DNA of 64,000 nt from contig NZ_CP036343.1 of NCBI RefSeq assembly GCF_007746795.1, positions 3,523,369-3,587,368 on the forward strand. Direction: 5' to 3'. The notes below the pieces were generated by a model, which did no database searches, had not been told where the DNA came from, and saw only the letters and a list, made by a program, of their open reading frames with translations. Positions 37,008 to 47,239 of the stretch are shown piece after piece; within the stretch, counting starts at the first letter, position 1; each line of letters opens with the position of its first letter. The position numbers were made by a program, and so were the translations under genes. The stretch is from Gimesia algae. GTDB lineage: Bacteria; Planctomycetota; Planctomycetia; Planctomycetales; Planctomycetaceae.

Positions 37008-38032
37008 ACTTCCTTCTGGTACTGGTCTAACGCGGCGAGTGTGTTTTGCATGTCTTCAGGTAATGGTGCCTCAAATTTCATCGGTTTTCCACTCTGCGGA
37101 TGGAAAAATTCCAAACAATACGCATGAAGGGCCTGACGTTCGATCAAGACGTCATTCTCCCGTTCAGCCGCATCTGCTTCAGCCTGGATCCCGAGGCTTT
37201 TCATTTTTAAAGACTTGTGGCCGCCATAAACGCGATCAGCGACAATCGAATGACCGATATGCTGCATGTGTACCCGCAGCTGATGCGTCCGCCCGGTGCG
37301 TGGCTTAAGGCAAACATAGGTGAAGGCCTGGTAGCGTTCAATGACTTCGTAATATGTGAACGCGTTGCGGGCATTGCCCCCTTCATCGCAGACGATCATC
37401 TTTTCCCGTGCCCGGGGATGCACACACATAAAGGTATCGATGAAATCGGTATCAAACTCCATGCGTCCCCAGACGATGGCCCGATATTCTTTCTGCACTT
37501 CGCGTTTTTCAAACTGGGCGCTCAGCTTCGCATGCACCTGATTATCCTTGGCGACGACCATGATTCCACTTGTATTCCGGTCGAGCCGATGGACGATGCC
37601 CGGACGATACTGGCCGGCGACATCACTCAATTTATCGAAATGATGCTGCAACGCGCCCGCCAGAGTCCCCGCGTAATTTCCCTTGCCCGGATGCACGATC
37701 ATATCCGAAGGCTTGTTGATGACAGCAATCCAGTCATCTTCGTACACGATATCGATGGGGATATCTTCAGGAGGCAGTCGATTATCGGGCAACTCGGGTA
37801 GTCGGACCGAGACGCGATCATTCACACGCATCCGCCGCGCCGCTTTGACAGGCAGACCATTGACCAGCACGGCTTCCTGCTTGATCGCGGTCTGAAACAG
37901 AACGCGGGTGTAATTGGGATACAGGCGGCACAGATAGTGGTCGATTCGCCAGCCATGAGCGCGAGCCTCAACCGTAATTTCAATGGGCTCGCTGGAGAGT
38001 TCTGGCGGTGGTGACGAAAGTTCGTCGGACAT
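37004..38032 (-). CDS. RluA family pseudouridine synthase
   Basis: 342 aa. An N-terminal S4 RNA-binding domain (about 20-75: HGWRIDHYLCRLYPNYTRVL, VLVNGLPVKAARRMRVNDRV) is followed by the catalytic domain with IVHRLDRNTSGIMVVAKD, where the Asp of HRLD is the nucleophile, and RTGRTHQLRVHMQHIGHSIV. S4-plus-RluA architecture is that of RluC/RluD-type enzymes, which convert uridines in 23S rRNA to pseudouridine. Which uridine cannot be decided. Its start overlaps the stop of the upstream membrane protein by one base (TAATG at 38032), and its stop overlaps the FAH gene start, implying coupled translation of three proteins. Confidence 0.94.
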   Translation of the reverse strand: MSDELSSPPPELSSEPIEITVEARAHGWRIDHYLCRLYPNYTRVLFQTAIKQEAVLVNGLPVKAARRMRVNDRVSVRLPELPDNRLPPEDIPIDIVYEDDWIAVINKPSDMIVHPGKGNYAGTLAGALQHHFDKLSDVAGQYRPGIVHRLDRNTSGIMVVAKDNQVHAKLSAQFEKREVQKEYRAIVWGRMEFDTDFIDTFMCVHPRAREKMIVCDEGGNARNAFTYYEVIERYQAFTYVCLKPRTGRTHQLRVHMQHIGHSIVADRVYGGHKSLKMKSLGIQAEADAAERENDVLIERQALHAYCLEFFHPQSGKPMKFEAPLPEDMQNTLAALDQYQKEV

Positions 38033-39000
38033 TATGGTTTCTTTTCGGTCGCTGGTTCCGGACTCGGCTTTTCAGCGGGAGCTTCGGTTTTCTTCGCAGG
38101 CTCTGCAGGAGTAGCCGGCTTGTCTGCAGACTTGGGTTCTGCTTTCGCAGGTGCTTCCTTCACAGGAGCCTCTGGTTTCGGTGTGTCCGTTTTTGTGTCG
38201 TCAGTCTGCGGAGAATTCGTCAAAGGTTCAGGCAGCCCGGGAAGACTTGGGAGACCTGGCAGATCGGGAAGCCCGGGCAGTTCTTCTTTGGCATCACCGC
38301 CTGCACCGCCTGGAGTCATGCCTGGTAGAGGCATATTGAATCCGGGGCGTTGACGATCACCGGGTTTGGGTGACTGTTCGTGGAACCATTTGTAAAAGTT
38401 CTTCGTGCCTTCCTCTTCGAGGGCGGCGACTTTTTCGCCATCCACGGGTTTCACACGTTGTTCGGCCAGTTTACGGAAGATAGAATCGGGAAATTCCTGG
38501 ATCAGTTTTTTGTAAAGTTCAGTCGCGTTTGCCAGATCGCCGTCCGACATCGACTCTTCGGTCCGTGCCATTCCAAACAGCGCCCGTTCCCGAATTTCGG
38601 GTTTGGTGGAAGACGAATCGAGCAGTTTCTGGAACTGTTCTTTGGCATCATTCAAATCGCGAGTACCGGCACTGCGATCAGTAAAGGAGTTTCGCACTCC
38701 CGACTGCAGATGACTTTCGGCAGCATGGATCATCGCCCAGTCGGCGACGTTCGTGCCGGGGAATTCATCATAGACATTTTCGAAATCTTCGGTCGAATTG
38801 GCGGCAGCCAGTCGGGTCCAGGCTTCCGCTTCCTGCGAGGTCTGGCTGGTTTTCCAGGCAGAATAACCGATCACCAGCACCAGCAAAACCCCACCGATCA
38901 CCAGGGCTTTGACGCCATAGGTTTCGAGATATGGTTCTGCCTGATGTACCAGTTTCCCCAGGTCATTGGTTTGCAGTTCGTGTCTATGTTCGCTCTTCAT
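38032..39000 (-). CDS. Membrane-anchored TPR-like protein with Pro-rich tail
   Basis: 322 aa. A short cytoplasmic N-terminus precedes one membrane span (ALVIGGVLLVLVIGYSAW, about 32-50), then a helical TPR-like segment (about 60-200: AMIHAAESHLQSGVRNSF, ERALFGMARTEESMSDGDLA, TELYKKLIQEFPDSIFRKLA). This layout recalls YfgM/BamD-type periplasmic chaperone helpers. The last 110 residues are low complexity: a Leu-Pro-Gly repeat (LPGLPDLPGLPSLPGLPEPL) and a Lys/Pro/Ala/Glu tail. First gene of the overlapped operon with the RluA and FAH genes. Precise function unknown. Confidence 0.75.
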   Translation of the reverse strand: MKSEHRHELQTNDLGKLVHQAEPYLETYGVKALVIGGVLLVLVIGYSAWKTSQTSQEAEAWTRLAAANSTEDFENVYDEFPGTNVADWAMIHAAESHLQSGVRNSFTDRSAGTRDLNDAKEQFQKLLDSSSTKPEIRERALFGMARTEESMSDGDLANATELYKKLIQEFPDSIFRKLAEQRVKPVDGEKVAALEEEGTKNFYKWFHEQSPKPGDRQRPGFNMPLPGMTPGGAGGDAKEELPGLPDLPGLPSLPGLPEPLTNSPQTDDTKTDTPKPEAPVKEAPAKAEPKSADKPATPAEPAKKTEAPAEKPSPEPATEKKP

Positions 39001-39263
39001 CAGAGTCTCTCGCAGTAAATATGAATAGTCCGAAACTCATTCTCTCACAACGAGATAAACAAGTCCATCGCGCGAGTATATTGCCCCTGAATTTATGCGT
39101 CAAGCTGATCCCCCGACTCTGGCCGGTTTCAGTGTAAAGAAATGCAGATTTTCGATCCCTGAAGGCTAAATTCAGGCAAAAACAGCATAGAAATGCACAG
39201 GCAAGACAATCTCAGTCTCAGGGTGCCAGCTCAGGGACGATTCGAATCAGCTTGTGTCCAGAT

Positions 39264-39920
39264 TTACCGTAGTACTTTCTTCAGGCTGAATGTGAAACAG
39301 GGATACAGGAAGAATCCCACCAGCATCACTGAGTAAATGGTAATTAATCTGAGTTCCACCAGTCCCAGGTCCGTTACCAGTTCCAGACACCATGATCCTA
39401 TCAGAAACAGCACCACCGATCCCAGCAGGCAATACACTTTCCACATCTGGTCCGGGCGATTGAGATAGAACAGGAATTTCCGCAGAGCCAGGGCAAACAG
39501 CATCAAACCAACATTCCCAGCCAGCTTCAGAAACAGCGCCACAGGCAGGTTGAGCACTTCGGTATCAAAAAAAATGGTGCCTGAAAAAATCACTTTGGCG
39601 AAAAAACCGACTGCCGCCCCGATCAGCAATCTACGGACACCAGCCTGCTCCGGTATCGACAGACATAAAATGGTACCGCCGAAGATGATCAGATTTCCAG
39701 CGAACGCCATCACAGGCAGTACGTTCATGAATAGCGACTGCAACTCGGTACCAAACAGAAAATACAGCACACCGACCGCCGCCAGAAAGACAAGCACCCC
39801 GCCATAAATCACCAGATTGAGTCCCCGCCTGGTCTGCTTCAACGAATACGGCGCATGCCGGAGCCATTGCTCACCGGAGCTCAACTCTGAATTTGATGCT
39901 GCCTCTGATTCGTGATTCAT
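39264..39920 (-). CDS. Hypothetical multi-spanning membrane protein
   Basis: 218 aa with about six hydrophobic spans (LVIYGGVLVFLAAVGVLYFL, VMAFAGNLIIFGGTILCLSI, LLIGAAVGFFAKVIFSGTIF, VALFLKLAGNVGLMLFALAL, LLGSVVLFLIGSWCLELVTD, LITIYSVMLVGFFLYPCFTF). The first 35 residues are polar and cytoplasmic. I recognise no family. It stands alone between the TPR/RluA/FAH operon and the DUF1559 tandem, with the ATG at 39918-39920. Base composition matches its neighbours. No function is proposed. Confidence 0.75.
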   Translation of the reverse strand: MNHESEAASNSELSSGEQWLRHAPYSLKQTRRGLNLVIYGGVLVFLAAVGVLYFLFGTELQSLFMNVLPVMAFAGNLIIFGGTILCLSIPEQAGVRRLLIGAAVGFFAKVIFSGTIFFDTEVLNLPVALFLKLAGNVGLMLFALALRKFLFYLNRPDQMWKVYCLLGSVVLFLIGSWCLELVTDLGLVELRLITIYSVMLVGFFLYPCFTFSLKKVLR

Positions 39921-40032
39921 GCTTCCCGGATCTCAAACTTCGTATAAACAAGACAGACTTATCGCACCATAGTGGAACAACCTGGCTGACAAATCACAAG
40001 GCTTAAACGTGGCCTGCCAGCAGGACTCCATC

Positions 40033-41091
40033 TTACGGCAACTGTTCCTGCAGTGCCTGCAGCCGATTGAGAATGACCTTCATTTGAGCGGGGCTAGCAT
40101 CTTCTGACAGGGAACTGGTTTTCAAAGCCTGAGAAATATCCGTGGTCTTGTCGATCCGTAACAGCAACCGGGGCACAGAAAACGTTCTTATTTCTTCCAT
40201 GTCCACCAGTTGCTTCTCTTCTTCCTGAAGCTCTCTGTGGTTGCTCCTGAAAAGCTGGATCAGTATCGGCTGCTCATCGCTGATTTCGAACAGTTTCACA
40301 AAATAAGAGCGATCACTGTGCTGATCTGTCTGGAGCGGCATATATTTCCAATCAAATATGCCTGTTTCAAACTGTTTGTCGGGAATCATCATCTGTTCCA
40401 GAGCAGGAACGGGAGGGGCACTGACAAATTGATTCAGAATCTCCTGCGAGGTCTGGTCAGAGAAAAAGGAGACACTACCATCCGCGAACAGTAGATGCCC
40501 CCCTTTCCAGTTCGGGTAGCCGAAACTCTCCGGCCCAGTACACAGTTGTTTTCCCAGAGGCCGCCAGTTGAAAGGGTAAGCCCACGGTTGATAATTCCCC
40601 GCCACTTCCCCTGCCACCCAGGTATGAGCGGTGCCCATCTCCATCTGGTCGAAAGTGACACTGCTGTTTCGACAGAACAGATGCGGGTTTCCCTGGTAAT
40701 GAGTGAGCCCAAAACCGGTGCTCGTGTAATTCGCCCTGGCATCTGGATTCAGGTAGGCTGGACGGATTGTTTCTGTCACATCAAGATTGGCGGGACTGTA
40801 CCAGGCTGTGTGCATATTGATCCTGTTATAATCCGGACTGGCGTCCATGAAAGGCAGAAACATCGTCAACCAGCCCTGCATCGCTGTTCCATCTTCACGG
40901 ATGACTCCGCCGGAAGGCATACATCGATGCGCATCTTCATAATTGAGCACCGCCAGACCGATCTGCTTCAGGTTGTTCTTGGAGACCGACTTGCGGGCCG
41001 CTTCGCGTGACTGGTGTACCGCCGGCAACAACAGGCTGATCACCAGGACAATCAACACCAACACGACGCCAATCGAAATCCAGCGCTGCAT
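40033..41091 (-). CDS. DUF1559-like membrane-anchored protein, copy 1
   Basis: 352 aa from the ATG at 41089-41091, after GGGAG. One N-terminal span ([20 protein letters not shown]) leads into the DUF1559 helix and start of domain: [20 protein letters not shown] followed by [18 protein letters not shown]. Near residue 205 is [19 protein letters not shown], equivalent to the family H...DG end. Classical DUF1559 proteins begin with a type II/IV pseudopilin motif (GFTLIE); this one has QRWISIG instead, so it probably stays membrane-anchored. About 140 additional residues follow the DUF1559 part. Third in transcription order of three tandem paralogues. Confidence 0.85.
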   Translation of the reverse strand: MQRWISIGVVLVLIVLVISLLLPAVHQSREAARKSVSKNNLKQIGLAVLNYEDAHRCMPSGGVIREDGTAMQGWLTMFLPFMDASPDYNRINMHTAWYSPANLDVTETIRPAYLNPDARANYTSTGFGLTHYQGNPHLFCRNSSVTFDQMEMGTAHTWVAGEVAGNYQPWAYPFNWRPLGKQLCTGPESFGYPNWKGGHLLFADGSVSFFSDQTSQEILNQFVSAPPVPALEQMMIPDKQFETGIFDWKYMPLQTDQHSDRSYFVKLFEISDEQPILIQLFRSNHRELQEEEKQLVDMEEIRTFSVPRLLLRIDKTTDISQALKTSSLSEDASPAQMKVILNRLQALQEQLP

Positions 41092-41131
41092 TTTAATATC
41101 TCCCACCTCACATGGCTTTGATCAAGGTCGC

Positions 41132-42205
41132 TCAGATTCCCTGATGGTCAGGTTTTATTTTGGGCAACCGACTCTGCAGGCTCTGCAGTAGTTTCACATT
41201 TGCTTCCATCTGCTGCGATGTTGTCTCTTCCACGAGTATGGTGGATTTGAGCAAGGAGGCGATGTCTGTCTTCGGGCTGATGTGTGCCAAAAACTCAAAC
41301 ACTGCTCCCTTTCCCTTATATTCGGCAGTTTCTCCGGGTCTTACAATAAACTTAAAGCAGACATTCATCGACAAGAGCCTCCCGGACGGGTCTCTTAGCA
41401 CTTTGACAATATATTGATTGATTCCTTCGGGATTAGAATCCAGATTAATGCTTTCCCAGTAGTAATCGCCGATGTTAAACGTACGGTCAGGAACATGGAC
41501 CTGTTCTCCAGTTGCGTCGGGAGGCAACTCTGCCATTCGCTTAAGAACTTCGGGTGAAGTCTGCTTTGAAAAGTAAGACACTCTGCCATCAGTAAGTAAA
41601 ATATTTGCCCCATCCCAGGCGGAGTGGCCGAAGCTGTCTGGTCCATCGCAGAGCTTTGTTCCCAGTGGTCGCCAGTTGAAGGGGTAAGCCCACGGCTGAT
41701 ATTTCCCAGCGACTTCACCAGCCAGCCAGTTATGTGCGATCTCTGCTCTGATCTGCTTGAGTTGAATTGAACTGTTACGGTGCAGCAGATTCGGATTTCC
41801 CAGATAAAAAGTCACGCCGTGACCAGCGCTGGTCCGCCCCATATCCGTTTCAGGAATCTGATAAACGGGTTTCGACAGTCCACAAACCGGAAAATTCTCC
41901 GGGCTGTTCCAGGGTAGAGAAGAATCAACCATATTGTAATATGGACTGGCGTCGAGAAAGGGCATGAGCATGATCATCCAGCCCTGCATGGCTAAACCAT
42001 CCTCGCGGATAGTTCCTCCGGGCGGGAAGCACAAAAACGTTTCATGATAATTGTGCAGCGCCAGACCGATCTGCTTCAGGTTATTCTTTGATGAGGACTT
42101 GCGAGCCTGTTCGCGGGCCCGATGCACCGCCGGTACCAGTAGGGCGAGCAACAGTATCATGATGCCCGCAACGACCCCCAGTTCCAACCAACGTTGTCTG
42201 GTCAT
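41132..42205 (-). CDS. DUF1559-like membrane-anchored protein, copy 2
   Basis: 357 aa, ATG at 42203-42205. Starts [20 protein letters not shown] with one membrane span, then [20 protein letters not shown] and [20 protein letters not shown]. Later [20 protein letters not shown] replaces the H...DG ending, with the His of the motif missing. As in its two neighbours, the pseudopilin cleavage motif is absent. The C-terminal part (about 230-357) ends in a helix, [11 protein letters not shown]. It is the middle copy, 40 bp upstream of copy 1. Role unknown. Confidence 0.85.
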   Translation of the reverse strand: MTRQRWLELGVVAGIMILLLALLVPAVHRAREQARKSSSKNNLKQIGLALHNYHETFLCFPPGGTIREDGLAMQGWMIMLMPFLDASPYYNMVDSSLPWNSPENFPVCGLSKPVYQIPETDMGRTSAGHGVTFYLGNPNLLHRNSSIQLKQIRAEIAHNWLAGEVAGKYQPWAYPFNWRPLGTKLCDGPDSFGHSAWDGANILLTDGRVSYFSKQTSPEVLKRMAELPPDATGEQVHVPDRTFNIGDYYWESINLDSNPEGINQYIVKVLRDPSGRLLSMNVCFKFIVRPGETAEYKGKGAVFEFLAHISPKTDIASLLKSTILVEETTSQQMEANVKLLQSLQSRLPKIKPDHQGI

Positions 42206-42319
42206 GTTTTCAGATCCTCCCGCCGGGATACTCGGGGACCATTGAAGTTTTCACACTTCTCTCTATGACCATCATAATGCCTGAAGCAAGGGAGATACAA
42301 TCCCCTTGTCGGGCTGAGT

Positions 42320-43369
42320 TTATTTCTGCAACTGTTTTTGCAGTGCCTGCAGCGTTTTCACATTCGCTGCCAGCTGTTCAGGAGATGTGGCATCGACCAG
42401 GGGAGTTGCCTTGAGTGCGGCTGCAATGTCAGTGGTGGGATCGATCTCCAGTAGAAACCGGGGACCTTTCAGATAAGATTTAGGCTGCTTCTGTTCTTCT
42501 TCTGTCAACAAAATCTGGCTGTATACATTGAGCTTGAGTAAAACGTTCGCAGAACTGCTGAGACGATATACAAAATATTCATCCCGCGCTTCAGGATCGG
42601 ACTGCAGATCGATGCGGTCCCAGCGATAATCGCCTGTCTGAAAAACTTTTTTCGGTACGGCAGTCTCTCCTTTCGTCGCAACGGGGGGTGCCGCATCGTA
42701 GCGCTGCAGCATTCGAGATGAAGTGGCGTCCGTGAAGAATTTGATATGCCCGTCCGCAAACAGCAGATGCCCGCCTCCCCATTCGGGGCGTCCATAGCTG
42801 GCTGGCCCCTGACATAGTTTTGTACCCAGCGGTCGCCAGTTGAACGGGTAACTCCAGGGTTGAAAATCACCGGTCACTTCGCCAGCGAGCCAGGTAAATG
42901 AAGTGCCGTTTGTCATTTCTTTAATGGTCACATCACTGTTGCGATGGAGGAGATTCGGATTTCCCATGATCTGCGTCACGCCAAATCCTGAATCGGTATA
43001 ATGCTGTTCGACGCCGGGTATTAAAACAACGGGTAACCTCTGATCGAACACATACCGGTTCGCGGCACTCTGCCAGGACTCGTTAAAATCCAGCCAGCTG
43101 TAATAAGGACTCGCATCGAGAAACGGCATCATCATGGCGATCCAGCCCTGCATCGCGGCATCGTCCTCGCGGATGGTTCCACCCGGCGGCAGGCAGCGAT
43201 ATGATTCGTGATAATTAAACAGTGCCAGGCCAATCTGCTTGAAATTATTTTTGGCAGTATTGCGGCGTGCTGCCTCTCGAGCCTGGAAGACCGCCGGCAT
43301 AATTAAGCCGAATGCCAGCAGCAACATGCCCAGAACCAGACTGATGGAAATCCAGCGTTGCCAGGACAT
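42320..43369 (-). CDS. DUF1559-like membrane-anchored protein, copy 3
   Basis: 349 aa, ATG at 43367-43369. [20 protein letters not shown] begins the same kind of anchor, followed by [40 protein letters not shown], and [20 protein letters not shown] as the family H...DG segment. The C-terminal tail ends with the shared helix [11 protein letters not shown]. First in transcription order of the three paralogues, with 114 bp to copy 2. Clear identity between the three suggests tandem duplication. The pseudopilin motif is again absent. Confidence 0.85.
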   Translation of the reverse strand: MSWQRWISISLVLGMLLLAFGLIMPAVFQAREAARRNTAKNNFKQIGLALFNYHESYRCLPPGGTIREDDAAMQGWIAMMMPFLDASPYYSWLDFNESWQSAANRYVFDQRLPVVLIPGVEQHYTDSGFGVTQIMGNPNLLHRNSDVTIKEMTNGTSFTWLAGEVTGDFQPWSYPFNWRPLGTKLCQGPASYGRPEWGGGHLLFADGHIKFFTDATSSRMLQRYDAAPPVATKGETAVPKKVFQTGDYRWDRIDLQSDPEARDEYFVYRLSSSANVLLKLNVYSQILLTEEEQKQPKSYLKGPRFLLEIDPTTDIAAALKATPLVDATSPEQLAANVKTLQALQKQLQK

Positions 43370-43430
43370 GAGAATTTTTCCTGAAAGAGATATGTTACAC
43401 TCAAAACAGATCTACTATTTGAGCAGACTC

Positions 43431-44093
43431 TCAGGCAAATTTCCAGTGGCCTTCCCATTTGTCGGTCCAGAGAAACTGAGCCGCCAGGTGACCGTTGCGG
43501 CGGAGTTGCAGCCAGTCGAGATGATCAATGCGGCAAACGATGACGGCAAAATTTTCGTACCCCAGTTGCGCTTCTTCATCATTGGGAAGACGGTCAAACA
43601 GATAGTCGGGCAGATTTGGTTCGGGGGTTTCACTTCTGGTCCCCGGCTCTGCCACTGTGATATAGCCGCGTCGATGTTCGGGGCTGCTCTTTTCCCAATG
43701 GTCGGCCGAGACGTCATCACTCGTATGCACGGTCGCTTCGCCGCGCAGGCGAATCTGCACGCGCGTGAGGGAATCGTAGGCCATCCATTCCATCCAGGGA
43801 GTCTGTTCAAGTTCACTGACCTTATCGGATCGTCGATCGGTATAGCAGATCAGTTCCCGGCGTTCCGGCTGAATCTCCCGTAACACAACCGTGCGAACAC
43901 GGGGGCGCCCTTCAGAAGCGGTGGCCAGCGTTCCCAGTCGCCAGGCATGCGTCTCTGTCTCTATCGCAGCCTGCAGATGCCGCCAGGTCTGAGAAAGAAT
44001 CGTGTTGACGTTGGCAGGGTTAAACTCAAATTCTCTTGTCATCACGGTCCAGTCTTCAAAACAGTAAGAGTCACTCTCTTCATTCTTAACCAT
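43431..44093 (-). CDS. Pyridoxamine 5'-phosphate oxidase-like flavoprotein
   Basis: 220 aa. The FMN-binding split-barrel pattern is visible: HAWRLGTLATASEGRPRVRT, VVLREIQPERRELICYTDRR, SDKVSELEQTPWMEWMAYDS and the C-terminal LDWLQLRRNGHLAAQFLW with W-L-x-L followed by R-R. This matches the Alr4036-type PNPOx-like family more than true PdxH. It probably uses FMN to oxidise or reduce a small molecule in the cytoplasm. The start is uncertain: ATG at 44091-44093 or at 44040-44042 (MTREFEFN); neither has a strong ribosome site. Ends 62 bp before the DUF1559 copy 3 start on the same strand. Confidence 0.82.
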   Translation of the reverse strand: MVKNEESDSYCFEDWTVMTREFEFNPANVNTILSQTWRHLQAAIETETHAWRLGTLATASEGRPRVRTVVLREIQPERRELICYTDRRSDKVSELEQTPWMEWMAYDSLTRVQIRLRGEATVHTSDDVSADHWEKSSPEHRRGYITVAEPGTRSETPEPNLPDYLFDRLPNDEEAQLGYENFAVIVCRIDHLDWLQLRRNGHLAAQFLWTDKWEGHWKFA

Positions 44094-44126
44094 GCAGGCG
44101 AAGGGTCAAGTGAAAGTTTGAAAACT

Positions 44127-45473
44127 TCAGGGGCGATCGTGAGATAATATCTCATCTTTCGGATGATACAGGATAGCAATCGGCAGGACGACCGCCGCCA
44201 GGAACAGAAAGACATTACTCATCGGCCAGTTGAGGGCATTAAAGCCCCAGGTAAAGAGGCCAAAAAACAACGCGGAAAGCACGATACCAATCCAGTTGAT
44301 TAAATTCATCGCGCCAATCATCCGCCCCTTCAGCGATTTGGGGGGGCGTGTCTGCAGTTCCACCTGCAGTGGTACGACAAACAGTCCGGCAAAGAAACCC
44401 AGCAACGTGAGTATGCCCCGCGCGAGCCACTCGGTTGTAGTGAGGGGGATAAATGATGCCCAGAGGGAGACATCGGCTTTCGGCAGAGTTTCGCCTGCTT
44501 CGGGAGTTGCCCACCAGCCAAAGCCCGCCATCGCCGCCAGGCAGGCTACCAGTCCCCAGGCACCGATCGTCACCAGCTTGAAGTTCACCCGCTTCCGCGA
44601 CGCGCGGCCCGCCACAATACAGCCGAGTGAAATTCCCACGCCCATGCAGGCCGCCATCAGACTGGTGCGACTTTCGCTGATGTGGAGTTGACCGATGCCA
44701 AAAATGTTCACCAGAGGTTGTACAATGCCTCCGACGAACCAGAACACCGAAGAAATCAGCAGCACCGATAACAGCCGGCGATCGTTTCGCAGCAGCCCGC
44801 GGGTTTCGGTATCGATGCCCAGAGCCGAGCGGCTGAAAGGCAAACCGGGATGAGCCACCGGGGTTCGACGAACCCAGAACGAGGCGATGGTGCCGATGAC
44901 CGCGATGCCGATACAGAAATAACTGGTCTTCCAGAGTTGATCGGGATAGGCCTGTTTGACGAAACCCGCCGACGCCATTCCAAAAATAATGGCGATGAAG
45001 GTCGTCATCTGAATGATGCCGTTGGCCTGAGGCAGATCATCATCGCGAAGCATTTCAGGGAGAATACCATATTTCGCGGGGCCAAAGATCGCGCTCTGTG
45101 TGCTGAGTAATCCCAGTACAATCAGCAGCGGCAATAATTCTCCCGTGAAAAAAGCGGCCATTGCCAGCAGCGCAATGATGATTTCGGCAACCTTGCAGGC
45201 AATGACAATCGTTCGCTTGGTATGACGGTCCGCATACCAGCCCCCCAGTCCGGAGAAGAACACGAACGGCAACGCAAATACGGCGAGCGCGGTCCCCTGT
45301 CGATCATCTGTCTGCAGCTGGAGTGCCTGCTGCGCACAAAACAGCAATACCAGTTGTTTATACAGATTGTCGTTGAAGGCACCCCAGAACTGAGTGACTG
45401 TCATGCCCCAGAATGAAGAGTCCTGATACAGGGGAGGTAGCTCTTCTGTCTTCAATTCCGTTTCAGACACCAC
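44127..45473 (-). CDS. MFS transporter, LplT-like
   Basis: 448 aa with about twelve hydrophobic spans. The first span has FWGAFNDNLYKQLVLLF, the loop 2-3 signature is GGWYADRHTKRTIVIACKVA, and the following spans include AIFGPAKYGILPEMLRDDDL. These are the features of the LplT/Aas-associated lysophospholipid transporter branch of the major facilitator superfamily. Start is GTG at 45471-45473 preceded by AAGGA at a good distance. LplT flips lysophospholipids inward for reacylation; no acyltransferase domain is fused here, and plsY is distant, so the substrate is inferred by family only. Confidence 0.85.
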   Translation of the reverse strand: MVSETELKTEELPPLYQDSSFWGMTVTQFWGAFNDNLYKQLVLLFCAQQALQLQTDDRQGTALAVFALPFVFFSGLGGWYADRHTKRTIVIACKVAEIIIALLAMAAFFTGELLPLLIVLGLLSTQSAIFGPAKYGILPEMLRDDDLPQANGIIQMTTFIAIIFGMASAGFVKQAYPDQLWKTSYFCIGIAVIGTIASFWVRRTPVAHPGLPFSRSALGIDTETRGLLRNDRRLLSVLLISSVFWFVGGIVQPLVNIFGIGQLHISESRTSLMAACMGVGISLGCIVAGRASRKRVNFKLVTIGAWGLVACLAAMAGFGWWATPEAGETLPKADVSLWASFIPLTTTEWLARGILTLLGFFAGLFVVPLQVELQTRPPKSLKGRMIGAMNLINWIGIVLSALFFGLFTWGFNALNWPMSNVFLFLAAVVLPIAILYHPKDEILSHDRP

Positions 45474-45670
45474 TTACAATCCTTGCAGAGGGGCAATAAA
45501 GCTGGAGAAGCTCCCGCGGGGAGTCGCTCACTGATTAGAGTATGATCACACAGGTGAAATCGAGCTAAACCATAGTGGCTGACCGGAATTCTGACAATGT
45601 TGATTGATTCAAACTGTGGAATATGAACTGAATTTCATCTCAGCGTCATATCTTGTTTTTGTACCGGCGG

Positions 45671-47239
45671 CTATTCAACCGTATCGGCTGCTTCCGGCAG
45701 GGGAGCCGGGGATATCTGTGCGTTCCGAATCCGGACCACCGTCAATTCATCAGAACGACGTTTGCGGGAGAGTTGAATCACCAGTGACTGATTACTGGCT
45801 TCCCCATAAATCCAAAGTTCGTTGATTTTCCCGCCCGAGATACTCCGGCCAATCTGGCTGGGTGCCCCCAGTACTTTTTTCACCTGATCCCGGTTCATCC
45901 CTGCGACCACAGTCCCGTTTCGAATCGCTTTGCGAATGGGGTCATCCCGAAACTCTTTGACTTCTTGCGGGTTAAGCCAATGATCTTTCTGCAACATGAA
46001 TCCCAGTCTTGCCAGCAGGATGGATGCTTCCGTCGATTTGGGATTCAATTCCCAGGCGCGCAACAACACTTTGGCAGCGGTCTCTTTATCGTCGGTCAGC
46101 TCTATCAGATCACGGGCCAGCCGCACACGGCCATCTGCATCGTTAGGATCCAGTTTTTTACGGCGGGATTCAATCCAGTTTACCAGCGTCTGCCTGGCTT
46201 TGTCTTTATTTCCCCGCCTCTGAAATTCCTGGGACAGATCAAGCAGATACTGTCGTGGTAATTCGTCAACACGATTAAAATCGAAATCGAGCTGCATATT
46301 CTGATAATTCTGAACCAGATCAGTCCGTTCCGGAAGTTCTTTGGCAATGGCCGCCGCAATTTCAAAACCGTTGCTCCCCCCTTTCGCCAGGTTTTTCAGA
46401 ATGCTGTTGAGCACGATCTCAGCATAGAACCAGCGCATTAATCGGTTTTGTTTTACCTCGTCTGACTTCTGAAAAACCTCGTTCTGATTTTTCAGGTACT
46501 GCTGGCGTTCCGGGGGATTATCTTTGTCTTGAGGTGTTTTCGCGGTCGGGAAGAATTTCAGAATCTGACTGAGCAGCGGCTTCTCATCCGCCTGGGGTTG
46601 TTTCTGCAGTTCTTTCCATTCGAGTACCAGTGCCTCGTGCTCCAGTTCCCGAGAGAATTGTGGATTCAGCTTGTATTCGCGAACACGGTTAGCCAGCTTA
46701 AGCAGGGTTTCCGGTTGCTTGACGATCAGCTGGTTATACTCCGCTTTCACTCCCTTGCGATACGCTTCCTGTGCCTTTTTTTTCAGTTCGTCATCGTTAT
46801 AAAATTCTGCCCGGTTGCTGGCCCAGTCTCCCAGGGAATACCATTCGCGCGGATCGGTCAGATCAATTTTGGATTCTTCCGTGACGAAATACTCCATGTC
46901 GTCCGGCATTTTTTTCAGGTTGGTAATCTTGAACAGGATGCGACCATTCTCTCGCGCCAGTTGTCCGGTGACTTCCACATTTTGCACGGAGTTATCCAGC
47001 TTCGGAGTCTTGCCGGCATAATAAAAAGGGATCGGGCAGTTGCGAAATCGCAGGGACAGCGAATTGAAAGTGGAGATCCTGCCTTCCAGCGTCTGGGGGA
47101 CTCCAAGCAGCTTATCCCATTTTTCGCGCTGGCTGACAAAATTCTGAATGCTGCGGTCGGCGGCACGGGAAACAGTCTGAACGCCGAGCAAAGCCAGCAA
47201 CAGGATTAAGCATCGCAGGTACTTTTCTGTGTTCCTCAT
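45671..47239 (-). CDS. Secreted helical protein with C-terminal SmpA/BamE-like domain
   Basis: 522 aa with signal peptide (MRNTEKYLRCLILLLALLGV, on to SRA). The middle is alpha-helical with TPR-like segments (ADGRVRLARDLIELTDDKET, AAKVLLRAWELNPKSTEASI). Near residue 445 the sequence changes to GTVVAGMNRDQVKKVLGAPS and NELWIYGEASNQSLVIQLSR, the pattern of the SmpA/OmlA/BamE fold (G-M-x-x-x-V-x-x-x-L-G-x-P). BamE supports outer-membrane protein assembly, but here the domain is part of a larger protein and its role is unknown. The start overlaps the upstream gene stop in ATGA (47236-47239), so the two are co-translated. Confidence 0.7.
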   Translation of the reverse strand: MRNTEKYLRCLILLLALLGVQTVSRAADRSIQNFVSQREKWDKLLGVPQTLEGRISTFNSLSLRFRNCPIPFYYAGKTPKLDNSVQNVEVTGQLARENGRILFKITNLKKMPDDMEYFVTEESKIDLTDPREWYSLGDWASNRAEFYNDDELKKKAQEAYRKGVKAEYNQLIVKQPETLLKLANRVREYKLNPQFSRELEHEALVLEWKELQKQPQADEKPLLSQILKFFPTAKTPQDKDNPPERQQYLKNQNEVFQKSDEVKQNRLMRWFYAEIVLNSILKNLAKGGSNGFEIAAAIAKELPERTDLVQNYQNMQLDFDFNRVDELPRQYLLDLSQEFQRRGNKDKARQTLVNWIESRRKKLDPNDADGRVRLARDLIELTDDKETAAKVLLRAWELNPKSTEASILLARLGFMLQKDHWLNPQEVKEFRDDPIRKAIRNGTVVAGMNRDQVKKVLGAPSQIGRSISGGKINELWIYGEASNQSLVIQLSRKRRSDELTVVRIRNAQISPAPLPEAADTVE

